This document shows positions 45,183 to 54,897 of a DNA stretch of 64,000 bases, in pieces. Under the pieces are notes generated by a model. That model was not told where the DNA came from. It did not search any database and worked only from the letters and a program-made list of their open reading frames with translations. The stretch is from Maratus speciosus (lineage: Eukaryota; Arthropoda; Arachnida; Araneae; Salticidae): the NCBI GenBank assembly GCA_963932465.1, contig OZ010791.1:151139915-151203914 (forward strand), in the 5' to 3' direction. Position 1 is the stretch's first letter; each line of letters starts with the position of its first letter. The translations under genes and the position numbers were made by a program.

Positions 45183-45625
45183 ATGTCTAAGTTCGCGCAA
45201 AGGGCGAACGTCGAGTTCATGTGCATATTGGGGAAATCTGCTTCAGAGACCTTGTTAGACTGAGGAAGGCAATCCGAAGAAAACGTCGCGTCAAATGGCA
45301 AGGAGGATGGTCACTGGATCACGATAATGTTTCCTCCCACACATCGATTATTACGCAAACATGGTTCACAAAAAAGAATATCCCACTCCTCCACCAACCT
45401 CCCTACTCACCGGATTTAGAACCATCGAATTTCAGGCTTTTCCCCAACATCAAAATGGGCCTTAAAGGTAATCGTTTTGACACCGTAGAAGACATCAAAA
45501 TCAACGCGACGGCTGAATTTGGGAAGATACAAAAACAGGACTCTCATCGTTGTTTCCAGAAAAGGCAGGAGCGGTGGAGGAGCAAGTGTGTGTGTTCTGA
45601 CGGAGCCTATTTTGAAAGCGACTAA
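45183..45625 (+). pseudogene. Mariner transposase remnant
   Basis: An N-terminal piece starts at ATG 45183 (MSKFAQRANVEFMCILGKSA) and stops after about 26 codons. The C-terminal part continues in another frame from about 45250 to the TAA at 45625, with HDNVSSHTS, PPYSPDLEPSNF, LKGNRF and a final YFES. About 200 central residues, including the first catalytic Asp, are deleted and the frame is shifted. The last catalytic residue of the mariner DD34D triad is Asn here (EPSNF where SDY/SDF is usual), so this copy is dead on three counts. Confidence 0.8.
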
Positions 45626-45797
45626 GTGTAACTATATTGTGGTAATAAAGAGTTACAAAGAAATTCCGAGAACTTTTTGACTGCCCCTCGTATATACGTA
45701 GCATATTTTTATTTGTGTTCTTTTTTCAAAAAATTACCTTTTAATAAGGGAAACTTAATAGTTATTTTACTTATTAAATAAAAACTAATTACAAGAG

Positions 45798-46088
45798 ATG
45801 TTAACATCCAAATCCTTGAAAAAATTCTCAAATACAGGCATAGACAGTTTAGGAGAGGGTTTGAAAACAGATAGCCCAATTCCACATACAATCGCCAGAA
45901 TTAGAAATAAGTTTAAGGCAGATGGAATTGCTCAAAATGTTCACAACCAACGTCTAAGAAGACAGCGGGCATTAAGAAATACCGCCAATGAAGAGAGGCT
46001 GGTTGATCATTTTAAAGCGCTTACACGGGAAACGTTACATATCAAGGTTACAATAAAAATTGAACAACCTTTTGTGATTCACAAATAA
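45798..46088 (+). pseudogene. HTH region of a Tc1/mariner-type transposase, fragment
   Basis: The 96-codon frame contains TIARIRNKFKADGIAQNVHN followed by an Arg-rich linker (RLRRQRALRNTANEERL), the layout of the second helix-turn-helix and linker in mariner-like transposases. There is no catalytic domain. It is in a different frame and family from the relic just upstream. Confidence 0.45.
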
Positions 46089-46103
46089 ATACTACCAAAA
46101 AAC

Positions 46104-46310
46104 GCTATAAAATTAAGAAATGTGCAAGGTGTTTCGAAAGCACTTTGTTCGTCAGCTGCAAATAATATGTGCTACCACTTAGAAAGCAGGAGAAAGATTG
46201 CTGCTTGCTGAATCTTGCACATGCTTTCTAACTGGCAGCACGTATTTTTTTTCGCTCGACGAAGAAAGACAAATTATTTCAAAGGCCTTGCAGATTTCTT
46301 AATTTTATAG
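46104..46310. repeat. Imperfect palindrome of ~205 bp
   Basis: 'ctataaaattaagaaatgtg' at the left pairs with 'cagatttcttaattttatag' at the right. Pairing continues inward through 'caagg', 'ttcgtc' and 'gtgctaccacttagaaagca'/'gctttctaactggcagcac'. It could be a small foldback transposon; no target duplication was seen. Confidence 0.65.
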
Positions 46311-46412
46311 TAATTAAGAAGGGTTTACTTTTTTGGCTTTATTACCACGCAATGATCCGGACGCTTATAATCTATAAACGTTATAATCATTTTAATTGTT
46401 TTAACTTATATA

Positions 46413-46828
46413 CGTGGATGTGGCTTGCGCTTTTCAAAACATCCTGACAGCAGTAAGAGGGTGCAGCTAATTCTCACGAGAACTGAAAAAGCTTGCAATT
46501 TCAAAAGACAATAAACCTGATGACTTAGTGATTTTGAATCTCCAGCCTGAGAGCGAAGGTTCGATTTAGCTTTAGAGTTCGGTCGCGGGCTGACTTGGAA
46601 AGACGTTCATAGTCAGACTCCGGGAGCGCGCCGAAGTATTGAAGGCCGGTAGATTGCCGCAAAAAGCCCCCTTTATCCCCTTAAAACCTATATATAATTT
46701 CTATGTGTCCTGTAAATATAATTCATGCCTTACTCCCGACATTAAAATCGTGTTATTTCTACACCATCACCATCGAATCACCAATTAGAAGTATTTATTA
46801 CCAAGGGGCAATTGCAGTCAATTCCACA
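46413..46828 (+). repeat. 5' LTR
   Basis: It runs from CGTGGATGTGGCTTGCG (first base T in the 3' copy) to GTCAATTCCACA, with short inverted termini TGTGGA/TCCACA. It contains a polyadenylation-like AATAAA (near 46511) and TATATAA near 46690. Matches 52197-52618. Confidence 0.85.
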
Positions 46829-47131
46829 TGGAGTGCTCGGCCGGGTCAAATCCAACCATTTTTCCAGCCATAGACATCACTGAAATCCTGCTGTGAAATC
46901 CCGCTTGTGAAATATAAAAGATCTACGAAGATTCTATCCGAAGTTTCCGATAAAGAAGAGAGAAAAAGAGGAAGACGTACTGACCTACATTTCTCTTATC
47001 GGGCCAACATCTGTGTTTTTCTAAGTGCGAAAGGAATCGGTGATTTCTTTTTCTCTCCTCAATGGATATAGTGGATTCATTCGGCGTTTCTTTTTAAAGG
47101 ATACCACAATAGAAGTAAGCCTTTAAGTATT
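46829..47131 (+). other. LTR element leader with possible primer-binding site
   Basis: The base after the LTR starts TGGAGTGCTCGGCCGGG. A TGG start directly after the LTR fits a tRNA primer-binding site, but I could not assign the tRNA. The remainder is non-coding leader. Confidence 0.4.
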
Positions 47132-47473
47132 TTGTCATTAAGTATGTTTTTGCAAGAGATACGTCCAGTTTTGACCCAGGTCAATTCAGCACGTACCGAA
47201 CGAATTAAGCTGTTACATACCCTTATATTCGGTTCTGATGAAAATAGAAATAATAGGAAAAATTTAAGGAAATTTGAGGGATTCAAATTTAAAATTGGGG
47301 ATACAGAATTTGACGACAAAATAACGGAAACAGCTAAAAACGTTCCCTTAACCCAACTCATTTCAATGGCAATATTATATCTAGACATTAGTGGTAACGA
47401 ATCGGACATTTCCCGACGTATTATTGAAGCACTATCAGATCTAGAAAAATTTCAGTCCTCCATTTCACCATAA
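47132..47473 (+). CDS. Small ORF in the LTR element, 5' of gag
   Basis: A 113-codon open frame, charged at the N-terminal half (RTERIKLLHTLIFG, NRNNRKNLRKFE) and more hydrophobic toward the end. It lies upstream of gag in a different reading context. It may be the N-terminal part of gag or an accessory ORF; no domain recognised. Confidence 0.4.
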   Translation: MSLSMFLQEIRPVLTQVNSARTERIKLLHTLIFGSDENRNNRKNLRKFEGFKFKIGDTEFDDKITETAKNVPLTQLISMAILYLDISGNESDISRRIIEALSDLEKFQSSISP

Positions 47474-47520
47474 TCTGATTCATAACGTGAAATTCTCGAA
47501 GACAATGATTATCGCATACT

Positions 47521-48580
47521 TTGCAATCCAATTCATTATCAAATTTTTCTGGTACTACTTTGCAACACACTGCTGCGATTTCTCCCCATTCTGCCCCGCG
47601 TCAATCCATTTCCTTTACCGATTTCGAAAATTTAATTACACCTTTTTCTGGCAAGCCAGTAGAAAATATCTTACAATGGCTAGAAAGATTTGAAGGTTTG
47701 GCCATAACGTTTCAACTTAACGAGTTACAAAAAATTTTTTTCGCCGAAAGAGCTCTCAAAAGTACCGCGTTATTATTTGTCCGCAGTGAGCCAGAATTAA
47801 CATCCTACACGACATTAAAACAAACTTTAATACAAGAATTCGCGCATATTTCCTCTTCCGCCCAAATAAAATGCTACCTTCACGTACTTGTAAGCCCAAC
47901 GAAAAAATGAGTGAATATTTTCAAGTAATGAAAGAAATTGCCCAACGACTGAAAATAGACGACGCATCACTCATGCATTATGTTATCACCGGTATTAAAG
48001 ATACACCTAATAATAAAGCAATTCCTTTTGGCTCTCACACTCTCACTGAATTTAAAAGTAAACTTCAAATTTATCAGCAAATTTGCGATCAAAGTCCCCA
48101 CCATCGCCAGTCACAGCCGTGGGTTACACATGTTAGTAATAAACCCCTACATGCCGAAAAAGCGCCGAAAATGATTTGTTTCTCTTGCGGACAATCCGGA
48201 CACCTTGCGAAAAATTGTGTATATAAAAACGAAGGAATTAAATGTTTCGCGTGCAATCAATTTGGACACAAGAGTTCCGAATGCACTCAGACTACCCGCC
48301 GTAAACTTTCAAACTCAGACACCTCCACCCCAGCAATTCGCGTAGTAGAATTAGATAAACCGCGTCAAAACATGACAAAATTAGTGAAAATTGCAGATTT
48401 AACGATAGATGGGTTGATGGATACCGGTTCGCACATCACATGTGTAAGAAAAGATTTGTACCGCTTACTCGGTTCCCCCACCCTCAACGACGCAAACTTA
48501 TAAATTGCAGGATTCGGTAACGGCAATGTCACACCAATCGGGTCGTTCAGCACAACCATCTATATGAATGACAATGAGTA
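47521..48580 (+). pseudogene. Gag and start of protease, frameshifted
   Basis: The first frame (47521-47910) carries the capsid-like part (ENILQWLERFEGLAITFQL). The second frame (from about 47871) continues with MSEYFQVMKEIAQRLKID, so the reading frame shifts by one near 47870, either a mutation or a programmed shift. Two CCHC zinc knuckles follow (C-x2-C-x4-H-x4-C, at residues 103-116 and 125-138 of the second frame), then the aspartic protease with active-site DTGS. A TAA interrupts the frame at about 48501, just before the protease flap region. Confidence 0.75.
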
Positions 48581-50272
48581 AGATGAGGGGTTCATCTTCC
48601 GGTCCCAGGCCCTTTTCAGGCCCATTTGTCGACGCGAGGAACCACCCGTGAAACAAGCCCCGCGGCGAGTCCCGAAGGTCGCCGCCAGACAAGCTCCAAC
48701 AGAGCGGAACCTCACGCAAACTCCGGCCAAACCGACGCCGCTGCCCAGCGCACACGGCGACGGCTATTCCCAAGAAGAGACGAACGGCCGCTACGACAGT
48801 CCTCACCACCCAGCTAGAAAAACCAAGTGGTCCCTAAACTTGGTTACTCGAGCCGGTAGACCCCGCAAGCCATCGCAGGAACCAGACGCCTATAAAGACG
48901 CTGGGCCCACGGACTGAACCGAGGCTTCCCGACCCGAATTTAATTTACGGACAGGCCCCCAAGATCAGATACCATTTTCCGGCAGAGACATTTTTGTGGG
49001 CCAGCCGATAGGAAAGTTAATGAAGGGCCCCTAGCTTGAAAACCAGGGAGGACGGGGAAAATCCCTCCGGCCGTAAAGCGACCCAGCTCCTGGCTTTTCG
49101 CCCAAACCACCCGGCTCAACCGACGGAACCCCTCGCGGATCACGCCGGGAGCCAGTTGGCCCAGACTAGGTGCCGTTAGCGACCCCAGGCGGGCACGGAA
49201 AGCTCCACCTAGACGGAATAGACTCCGCCTCGCTAGGGGGTCGGACGGAACGGAGTCCCGCCAGCCCCCGCCGACTCGACTCCATCCTAGGACAGAGAAG
49301 CCAGCGGAGGCCGACAGAAGCCCGCCCGCCACTACCTTACCTCACGGCCGTCGAGGGTACCCAGGCCCGAAGGCCCCCGACCCCGTGCAGTGACCGACTG
49401 CTACCTTTGTTAGTGCGTTCGAAAGTTAGGTGGAGACACCTCTAGGTCCTCATCACCAGGCGAGGAAAACTCCGGTACCGCATAGACACGGAGGACCTGG
49501 ATCGGACCAAGAGTTCACCTGAGGCACGATGAGCCGCCGCGTTACCGGCGAGCCTCCGGCCCGTTTCCCTGCGGGAATAGCGTTCGATGGTGAACCTGCC
49601 GGCCGACCCCCTCCCATGGGTCACGGCACGACATGGAGCAACCAGAGCCATACTGGCCTCCCCACGCGACCGCTCCTTGGTCAACGGGGGCACCGCCAAA
49701 CCCTACCACCCTAAGGGTCGGCTCCCAACTGCTCCAGCTGAAGTCCTCGGAGGGATGAGCCACCCAAGTCATAAAGTAACCTGGGCGCTGTCCGTAACCC
49801 TCGCCCTTCGGTTGCTCCGGGAGTCCCTGCATGGCGTTGTCGCGAGCCCCGTCGTCACTAGCGAGCACCGAGGACTTTCCTCTACAAAGCCCTCACTCAT
49901 ACTTCAGGCTCCCTCTTAGTCAATTGGTGGATGGGGTCCTATCGCCTTAGCTAGTCTTTGCCCGGTGACACCGTCCGGCCCTTAGACCGGCACCGGGATC
50001 GACCTATGGAGCGTCGCTATCCGGCATTACCCAGAGAACCTGAGCGCCGGGGGCTACCGAAAGAATTCGAACCCGAAGGTCCTGCAACCCATGCACAACG
50101 TCCGTTAACCGTGGCCACCGTGCTCAACGCCTGTCGGAGATGAGCCTCTCGAGGAGGTGGCGAATCGTCCCCATCCGGCCCCCTCACATTCGTACACAAC
50201 GAACTCTGCCGGGCTTCCGGTCGCCTCCCCCACTCAAGGGGTCGGGTCGGAACCACCCGGAGGGGCGGCCAC
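48581..50272. mobile_element. GC-rich 1.69-kb insert with 13-bp target duplication, class unknown
   Basis: The 13 bases ATGACAATGAGTA occur on both sides (48568-48580, 50273-50285), and the protease frame is collinear across one copy. The insert is strikingly GC-rich (for example ccgcgttaccggcgagcctc), unlike everything around it. No poly-A tail, inverted ends or known domain was seen. Many overlapping ORFs exist on both strands, as expected by chance in GC-rich DNA. A duplication of 13 bp suggests target-primed retroposition more than a DNA transposon. Confidence 0.6.
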
Positions 50273-50285
50273 ATGACAATGAGTA

Positions 50286-50589
50286 TACCACCACAGCTTA
50301 TGTCATAGACTTTTCTCGCATGAACATTCCCCTCATCGTCGGAAGGGATGTAATTTCCCAGGGAACACTCACATGTGATCAGAACGGTATCTCACTCCAA
50401 AAACCACCTCCAACCGAAATATCGGTCAACTATATCACCGTTTGTGATGGTGTAAGCAACGTGGACTTAGACCACAGACAAGAGAATGTCGTGTTAAAGA
50501 ACATAGTTTCGAGTATCCCAGTACATAGTGAGGTTGTGCCTTCTCAGATCCCACCATCTTCTAATTCCCTCGTGACTACACACCTGTAG
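50286..50589 (+). pseudogene. C-terminal part of the LTR element's protease
   Basis: After the insert, the frame resumes with YVIDFSRMNIPLIVGRDVI, the family's second conserved protease motif (hydrophobic-hydrophobic-G-R-D). It runs about 60 codons further and stops at 50589, with no reverse transcriptase following. Separated from its N-terminal half by the insert, it cannot form an enzyme. Confidence 0.65.
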
Positions 50590-50594
50590 ATAAG

Positions 50595-50840
50595 ATGTTC
50601 GCTACTCACAATTTCTTAGTGCCTTTATTGTGCTTTTTACTCATCATGCTATTTACATCAAGTTCATCGCGTAACTGTGTTACTGATATGGAAACTGTCG
50701 CCCATTTTCTTAACGCATATTTCCTACTGTCTATGACGGCATATTTTTACGGCTCACCAGTGCCAGCTTTTCCCAATACTAGGAAAGCAAAAATACGCCA
50801 CCGAAAGAAAAGAAAAAAACTCCATTTACTCACAATATAG
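50595..50840 (+). CDS. Small hydrophobic ORF in the LTR element
   Basis: An 81-codon frame with one strong hydrophobic stretch (FLVPLLCFLLIMLF) and a Lys/Arg-rich tail. It could be an envelope remnant or chance; no family is recognised. Confidence 0.3.
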   Translation: MFATHNFLVPLLCFLLIMLFTSSSSRNCVTDMETVAHFLNAYFLLSMTAYFYGSPVPAFPNTRKAKIRHRKKRKKLHLLTI

Positions 50841-51043
50841 CTTCGAAAAAAAAAAAGAGAAGAAAAGTGTTTTTTTAAAGTGCGCTTTCTTTTTGTGTTG
50901 TTTTTTCACCGTGCCATCCTGTTGTGTAAAATAAGAGTTCGCGTTGTGAAATTGTGCTTTTTTTTGTTTCGCCATAATTAAGTGTTAATATTCTTCAAAG
51001 TGATGTCAAACAGCTAATTAATCCAAGTGTACTTCTCCTATAT

Positions 51044-51077
<34 letters not shown>

Positions 51078-52196
51078 TTTTTATCTCACGAAGGGTCCAA
51101 GTTATATTTTTCTTGCTGGACACCCTCTTAACACTACATCTCGCCTACTTTTATTTATTTGTGTTCCATGATTCATACAGGACTGATCGTCATTAACGTA
51201 AAGAGAATTGAATCCTTCTTTTTTTTCTTCTTTACTCTATTAACGTTTGCAGTGAACTCAGTAGACGAACCATATTTATTTTTTTTTATTGTGTGAATCG
51301 CGATTAGACACAGTTTTTTTCCTCTTTTTTTCCGGTGTATCAAGAACTTATCTTGTAATAAACAGCTGACTGTATTACAGAACTTTACTGCCAATTAAAA
51401 ACCTAGAGACTTTAAAAAAAAAAAATAAACAACCTACAGCTAACGAAATTCAGATGGAATATGTGGTTTTTTTTAATTTTTATTCCATGAGATTGTGAAA
51501 TATGCACGGATTTTCGAAGATATTTTGTTTTCTTTTTTTTTTCACACATTACTTCAAGAGACTATTCATTTTAACATCTTTCTGTTTAATGATTAAACTT
51601 CAATGATATGAATAAGTCTTGTTATTATGCATCTGTATTTTTATATATTTAGTAATTTTTGATATATTTTGAAATGTTTGATTCAAATAGCTGCTTAAAA
51701 TATTAGTTGTACCCCCCCTCCCATCCCCAACACTTGCATTTAATTTTTTTTCTCTTTCGCTGTATAGTAACTGCTGCGCTATTTAAGACGAGTTTTTTTT
51801 TCTTTTCTTATACTTAGATTTTTTAAGACGAATAAATCTGAGGACAACTATTTTAAAGACGTGAAGTTCTAAGGCAGATCTTCTTAAGGACGAAAAGACG
51901 GTGCATGTTTTTTTTCTTTCTTCGAAGACGGTTTTTTTTTCCTTCTTCTTCATGTAGTGTTAGTGCAGTTCAACCTATGCATTGTAATGGAAAAGTCTAA
52001 AATTAATTTTTTTTTGTTTTGTTAGTTCTCTACCTTTTGGCTTCTAATTTTTTAAAGATTTTTTTTTTCTTTAACTTTAAAAATTTCGGAAAAGTTTTTC
52101 TAAAGTGTCGTTTTTTTAGATAAGCTTTAGTTTGCCCTTTTCTTGCTGCTTTTGGTCTTACGTGTGCAGGGGCGCCCACATGGCAAGATGCCCGAG
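50841..52196. other. 3' non-coding part of the LTR element
   Basis: AT-rich, with (TA)n at about 51052-51076 and many T-runs. No clear polypurine tract lies immediately before the 3' LTR. Repeated 'aagacgg/aagacga' phrases occur at about 51787-51930. Confidence 0.4.
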
Positions 52197-52618
52197 TGTA
52201 GATGTGGCTTGCGCTTTCCAAAACATCCTGACCACATCCTGACCGCAGTAAGAGTGTGCAGCTAATTCTCATGAGAACTGACAAAGCTTGCAATTTCAAA
52301 AGACAATAAACCTGATGACTTAGTGATTTTGAATCTCCAGCCTGAGAGCGAAGGTTCGTTTTAACTTCAGAGTTCGGTTGCGGGCTGACTTTGGAAGACG
52401 TCCATAGTCAGACTCCGAGAGCGCGCCGAAGTATTGAAGGCAGGTAGATTGCCGCAAAAAGCCCCCTTTATCCCCCTTAAAACCTGTATATAATTTGTAT
52501 GTGTCCTGTAAATATAATTCATGCCTTACTCCAGACATTAAAATCGTGTTATTTCTACACCATCGAGTCATCAATTAGAAGTATTTATTAGCAAGGGTCA
52601 ATTGCAGTCAATTCCACA
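52197..52618 (+). repeat. 3' LTR
   Basis: It runs from TGTAGATGTGGCTTGCG to GTCAATTCCACA. Compared with the 5' LTR it has a 12-bp partial duplication (acatcctgaccacatcctga) and lacks a few bases of the 'ccatcaccatcg' segment. Confidence 0.85.
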
Positions 52619-52622
52619 TATA

Positions 52623-53872
52623 TATTTTAAAGCACCCTGTAATATGAAACCGATAAAAAAAGGTGGATATGAGCATAAGTATTTTTTTTTCTTCTGCAAC
52701 TGCACGCCCGAAATTATATTACATTTTTAGACCTTTTCTGCTCCATTGTTGTTTTTAGCAAGTGTGCGTAGAATTTCCCAAGCTTATGAGTTACACAAGT
52801 TGGCAAGAATTACCATTAAGACATAAACTATCAACTGCTAAACGAGTTTTACTGGTCATAAATTTCATTAAATTAAGTAAATAATAGAAGTGAATATCTA
52901 TTCCTTCCGTTAAAAATCCCACAAATTTATTCTTAAAATATGTATGATAATTCTTATATTTGCATGGTAGACAAATATCATATGATTGAACGCACACTAA
53001 ATAATACGTACAGTATTATTGGTGCCATAATTATTCTTCTGTTTGAAATTTAATCAGTAGATATAAGGAAATTATAATATCCCCGTATTGTGATTAGAAA
53101 ATGCTTTTATTCCCCATATCATCCTGACTTGTTCTGTAGATGGCACACCTAATTCCATATTAGCATTCGAAAAGAGATCACTAAATACGACCTATCATTT
53201 TATGCGATATCATGTCAAAGATAAATAAGCAAACAAAAGCGCGCCATTCTCTTTGCTCTCAAATATCATCGTTGCCATTCAGTGATTGGAAAAATTTCCG
53301 ATTTCCTCGTTTGTCTCTCTCTTGCAGAGATGCATCTTGGGTCGGAATAAAGAAATCTGGCATCATTCATCAAAAACGCTTCTTTTGATGCCGCTCACAG
53401 CGATTTGTTCTGCTGGGGAAGCCGTAGTGGGAAGCAGTTGGTAATCGGAAAGATTGAAAAATCGGCGAACTTTCGAAATATTTCATCGGGAAATAAGAAG
53501 ACATGGGAGGCATATAGTATTTCAGGAGCTCCGCTGAAGCAAAACGGATACATTCATTGATAATCAGCTTATTTCTCTTTTGGAAATGGAAAGTTGGATA
53601 GTGGTCGATAAAACGGAATTTGTTTGTTTCATTCGTGCAGGATTGTGACTAGATAGTGAAATTAACAATCAGAGGTTTGAGGCTGTGTTGTAGTAAAATA
53701 TCGGAACAGTTCATTAAAGGTTTTCCTTTTTAAAAAAAATTCATCTAACGTGTGTCCTTGTTACTTTGATTGTCAAAAAAGGAAATTTATAATTTCTTAA
53801 ATCAACAAAAGTCGAATTCTTATTTAATTATCAATAATAATAGTAGGGGAGAAAGGACAGTTCAGCGCCATA
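52623..53872. other. Non-coding stretch with a promoter-like island
   Basis: 53262-53500 repeats phrases of the 42630-43155 island (gttgccattcag, cattcatcaaa.acg.ttc, cgatttgtt, tgaaaaatcggc). No exon with both borders supported. Confidence 0.4.
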
Positions 53873-53995
53873 AGGTGGATTGTGGATTGTGTGGATGTGG
53901 GTGGAATCCACCTTGTGGGTGGAATCCACCTTGTGGATGGAGGAGGAGGGAGGAATCCACCTTGTGGATGGAGGAGGAGGGTGGAATCCACCTGT
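53873..53995. repeat. Palindrome-bearing minisatellite
   Basis: Units of 'ggtggaatccaccttgtgg' alternate with 'atggaggaggagg'. GGTGGAATCCACC is a near-palindrome and occurs several times. The ORF at 53770-54027 with repeated CGWNPP is a translation of the repeat. Confidence 0.7.
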
Positions 53996-54074
53996 TGGGA
54001 GACTTATCCTATAGTAGGAGGGGTTAAATGTTGGAGGGGGCTTAATTTTTGAGGGGGCTTAATTTTTGAGAGGG

Positions 54075-54345
54075 GCTTATTTTTTTTTTTTTTTTTCGAA
54101 TCGACTTAGAGTAGAGATGGAAATATCATACTATAACATAGTGAGTTAGGTGTTTTCGAAAGGGAGTTTGAGGGGTCTAAATATTTTAGTGGGGCTTATT
54201 TTTAAGGGGGCTTAATTTTTTTTTCTTCAAATTGACATAGAGTAGAAATGGAAATATCATACTATAACATAGAGATGTAGGTATTTTCGAAAGGGAGTTT
54301 GAGGAGCCTAAATTTTTTAGAGGGGCTTATTTTTTAGGGGGGCTT

Positions 54346-54376
<31 letters not shown>

Positions 54377-54400
54377 CTGAATTGTCTTAGAATTTGAATG
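54075..54400. repeat. Tandem repeat of ~130 bp, two full units and part of a third
   Basis: The shared unit contains 'gacttagagtagagatggaa', 'atatcatactataacatag', 'tttcgaaagggagtttgag' and 'ggggcttattttt'. Each unit ends in a T-run, longest at about 54350-54376. Confidence 0.75.
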
Positions 54401-54535
54401 AAGATAAAAATGTCATATGTTTTCTGAAAAATTTTTTTGATGCTGCCATCTGTATGCGGTAGTGCGAATTTATTATTGAAAATAGTATTTTATTTTTGAA
54501 AAGTTTTGAGGAAGGTTTGAACATGCAAAATAGTC

Positions 54536-54580
54536 TCTTGGCTCGGTGATATGTTGAAGACTTAACTAATCGAGCCAAGA
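54536..54580. other. Perfect 10-bp inverted repeat, hairpin candidate
   Basis: TCTTGGCTCG (54536-54545) and CGAGCCAAGA (54571-54580) with a 25-nt loop. It is GC-richer than its surroundings. A terminator, RNA hairpin or small element end are all possible. Confidence 0.4.
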
Positions 54581-54815
54581 AACTATGTCTATATGTTTAG
54601 ATTTTAGATGTTTCAAAACAAAAAATTGTATTCCCCCTTCTGTATGCGCAAAGAGAGGTTGGTTTCTTAAGATAACTCATCAATACCTATTTCAACTGCT
54701 CACTCTGCGAATTTTTTTTAATGTGTATGATTTTTATTTTTAGTTTAACTGATTTTATCGATTTTGTGAATGAGAGTTTGATTATTTTACGCACAAAAGT
54801 ATGATCATTTTAGAA

Positions 54816-54897
54816 AGCCGTGGTTTCGAACCTGCGAACTCCCATTCAAATTTCATTTTTTGTAACTGATAAGCTATCCACTATTCAAACCGCGCCC
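54816..54897 (-). pseudogene. tRNA-like sequence
   Basis: On the minus strand 'tagtggatagcttatcag' resembles a D arm/A box, and 'gcaggttcgaaac' a T arm/B box at roughly tRNA spacing. The acceptor ends do not pair well and the anticodon arm is poor. A tRNA pseudogene or SINE head is likely. Confidence 0.4.

Larger units (their letters stand above)
44099..45690 (+). mobile_element. Mariner element, internally deleted and twice invaded
   Basis: The inverted ends are AGGGACAGTCAAAAAGTTCG at the left and GAACTTTTTGACTGCCCCTC at the right, with TA beyond each (44097-44098, 45691-45692). Inside are a family B element (44145-44547), a hAT element (44654-45149) and a damaged transposase. Without the guests only about 690 bp remain, half the usual 1.3 kb. 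Confidence 0.8.
46413..52618 (+). mobile_element. LTR retrotransposon with gag-pro only, Gypsy-like
   Basis: Two LTRs of about 416-422 bp enclose a leader, gag, protease, and about 1.6 kb with no reverse transcriptase, RNase H or integrase. TATA flanks both outer ends (46409-46412, 52619-52622), a plausible 4-bp duplication. The LTRs differ at scattered positions and by two small indels, so the insertion is not recent. The protease is interrupted by a GC-rich insert (48581-50272). It would depend on pol supplied in trans, like a TR-GAG or large non-autonomous LTR element. Confidence 0.8.

Noticed and set aside
46829..46847. Assignment of the primer-binding site to a particular tRNA
   Set aside because: The TGG start is suitable, but I could not match the following bases to a specific tRNA 3' end.
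48581..50272. Idea that the GC-rich insert is ribosomal DNA
   Set aside because: I could not recognise any conserved 18S, 5.8S or 28S segment in it; left as unknown.
48940..50274. Multiple overlapping ORFs on both strands in the GC-rich insert
   Set aside because: Stops are rare in GC-rich DNA; none shows reverse transcriptase, endonuclease or other recognisable motifs.
53770..54027. 85-codon ORF with repeated Cys-Gly-Trp-Asn-Pro-Pro
   Set aside because: The peptide repeat is a direct translation of the DNA minisatellite.
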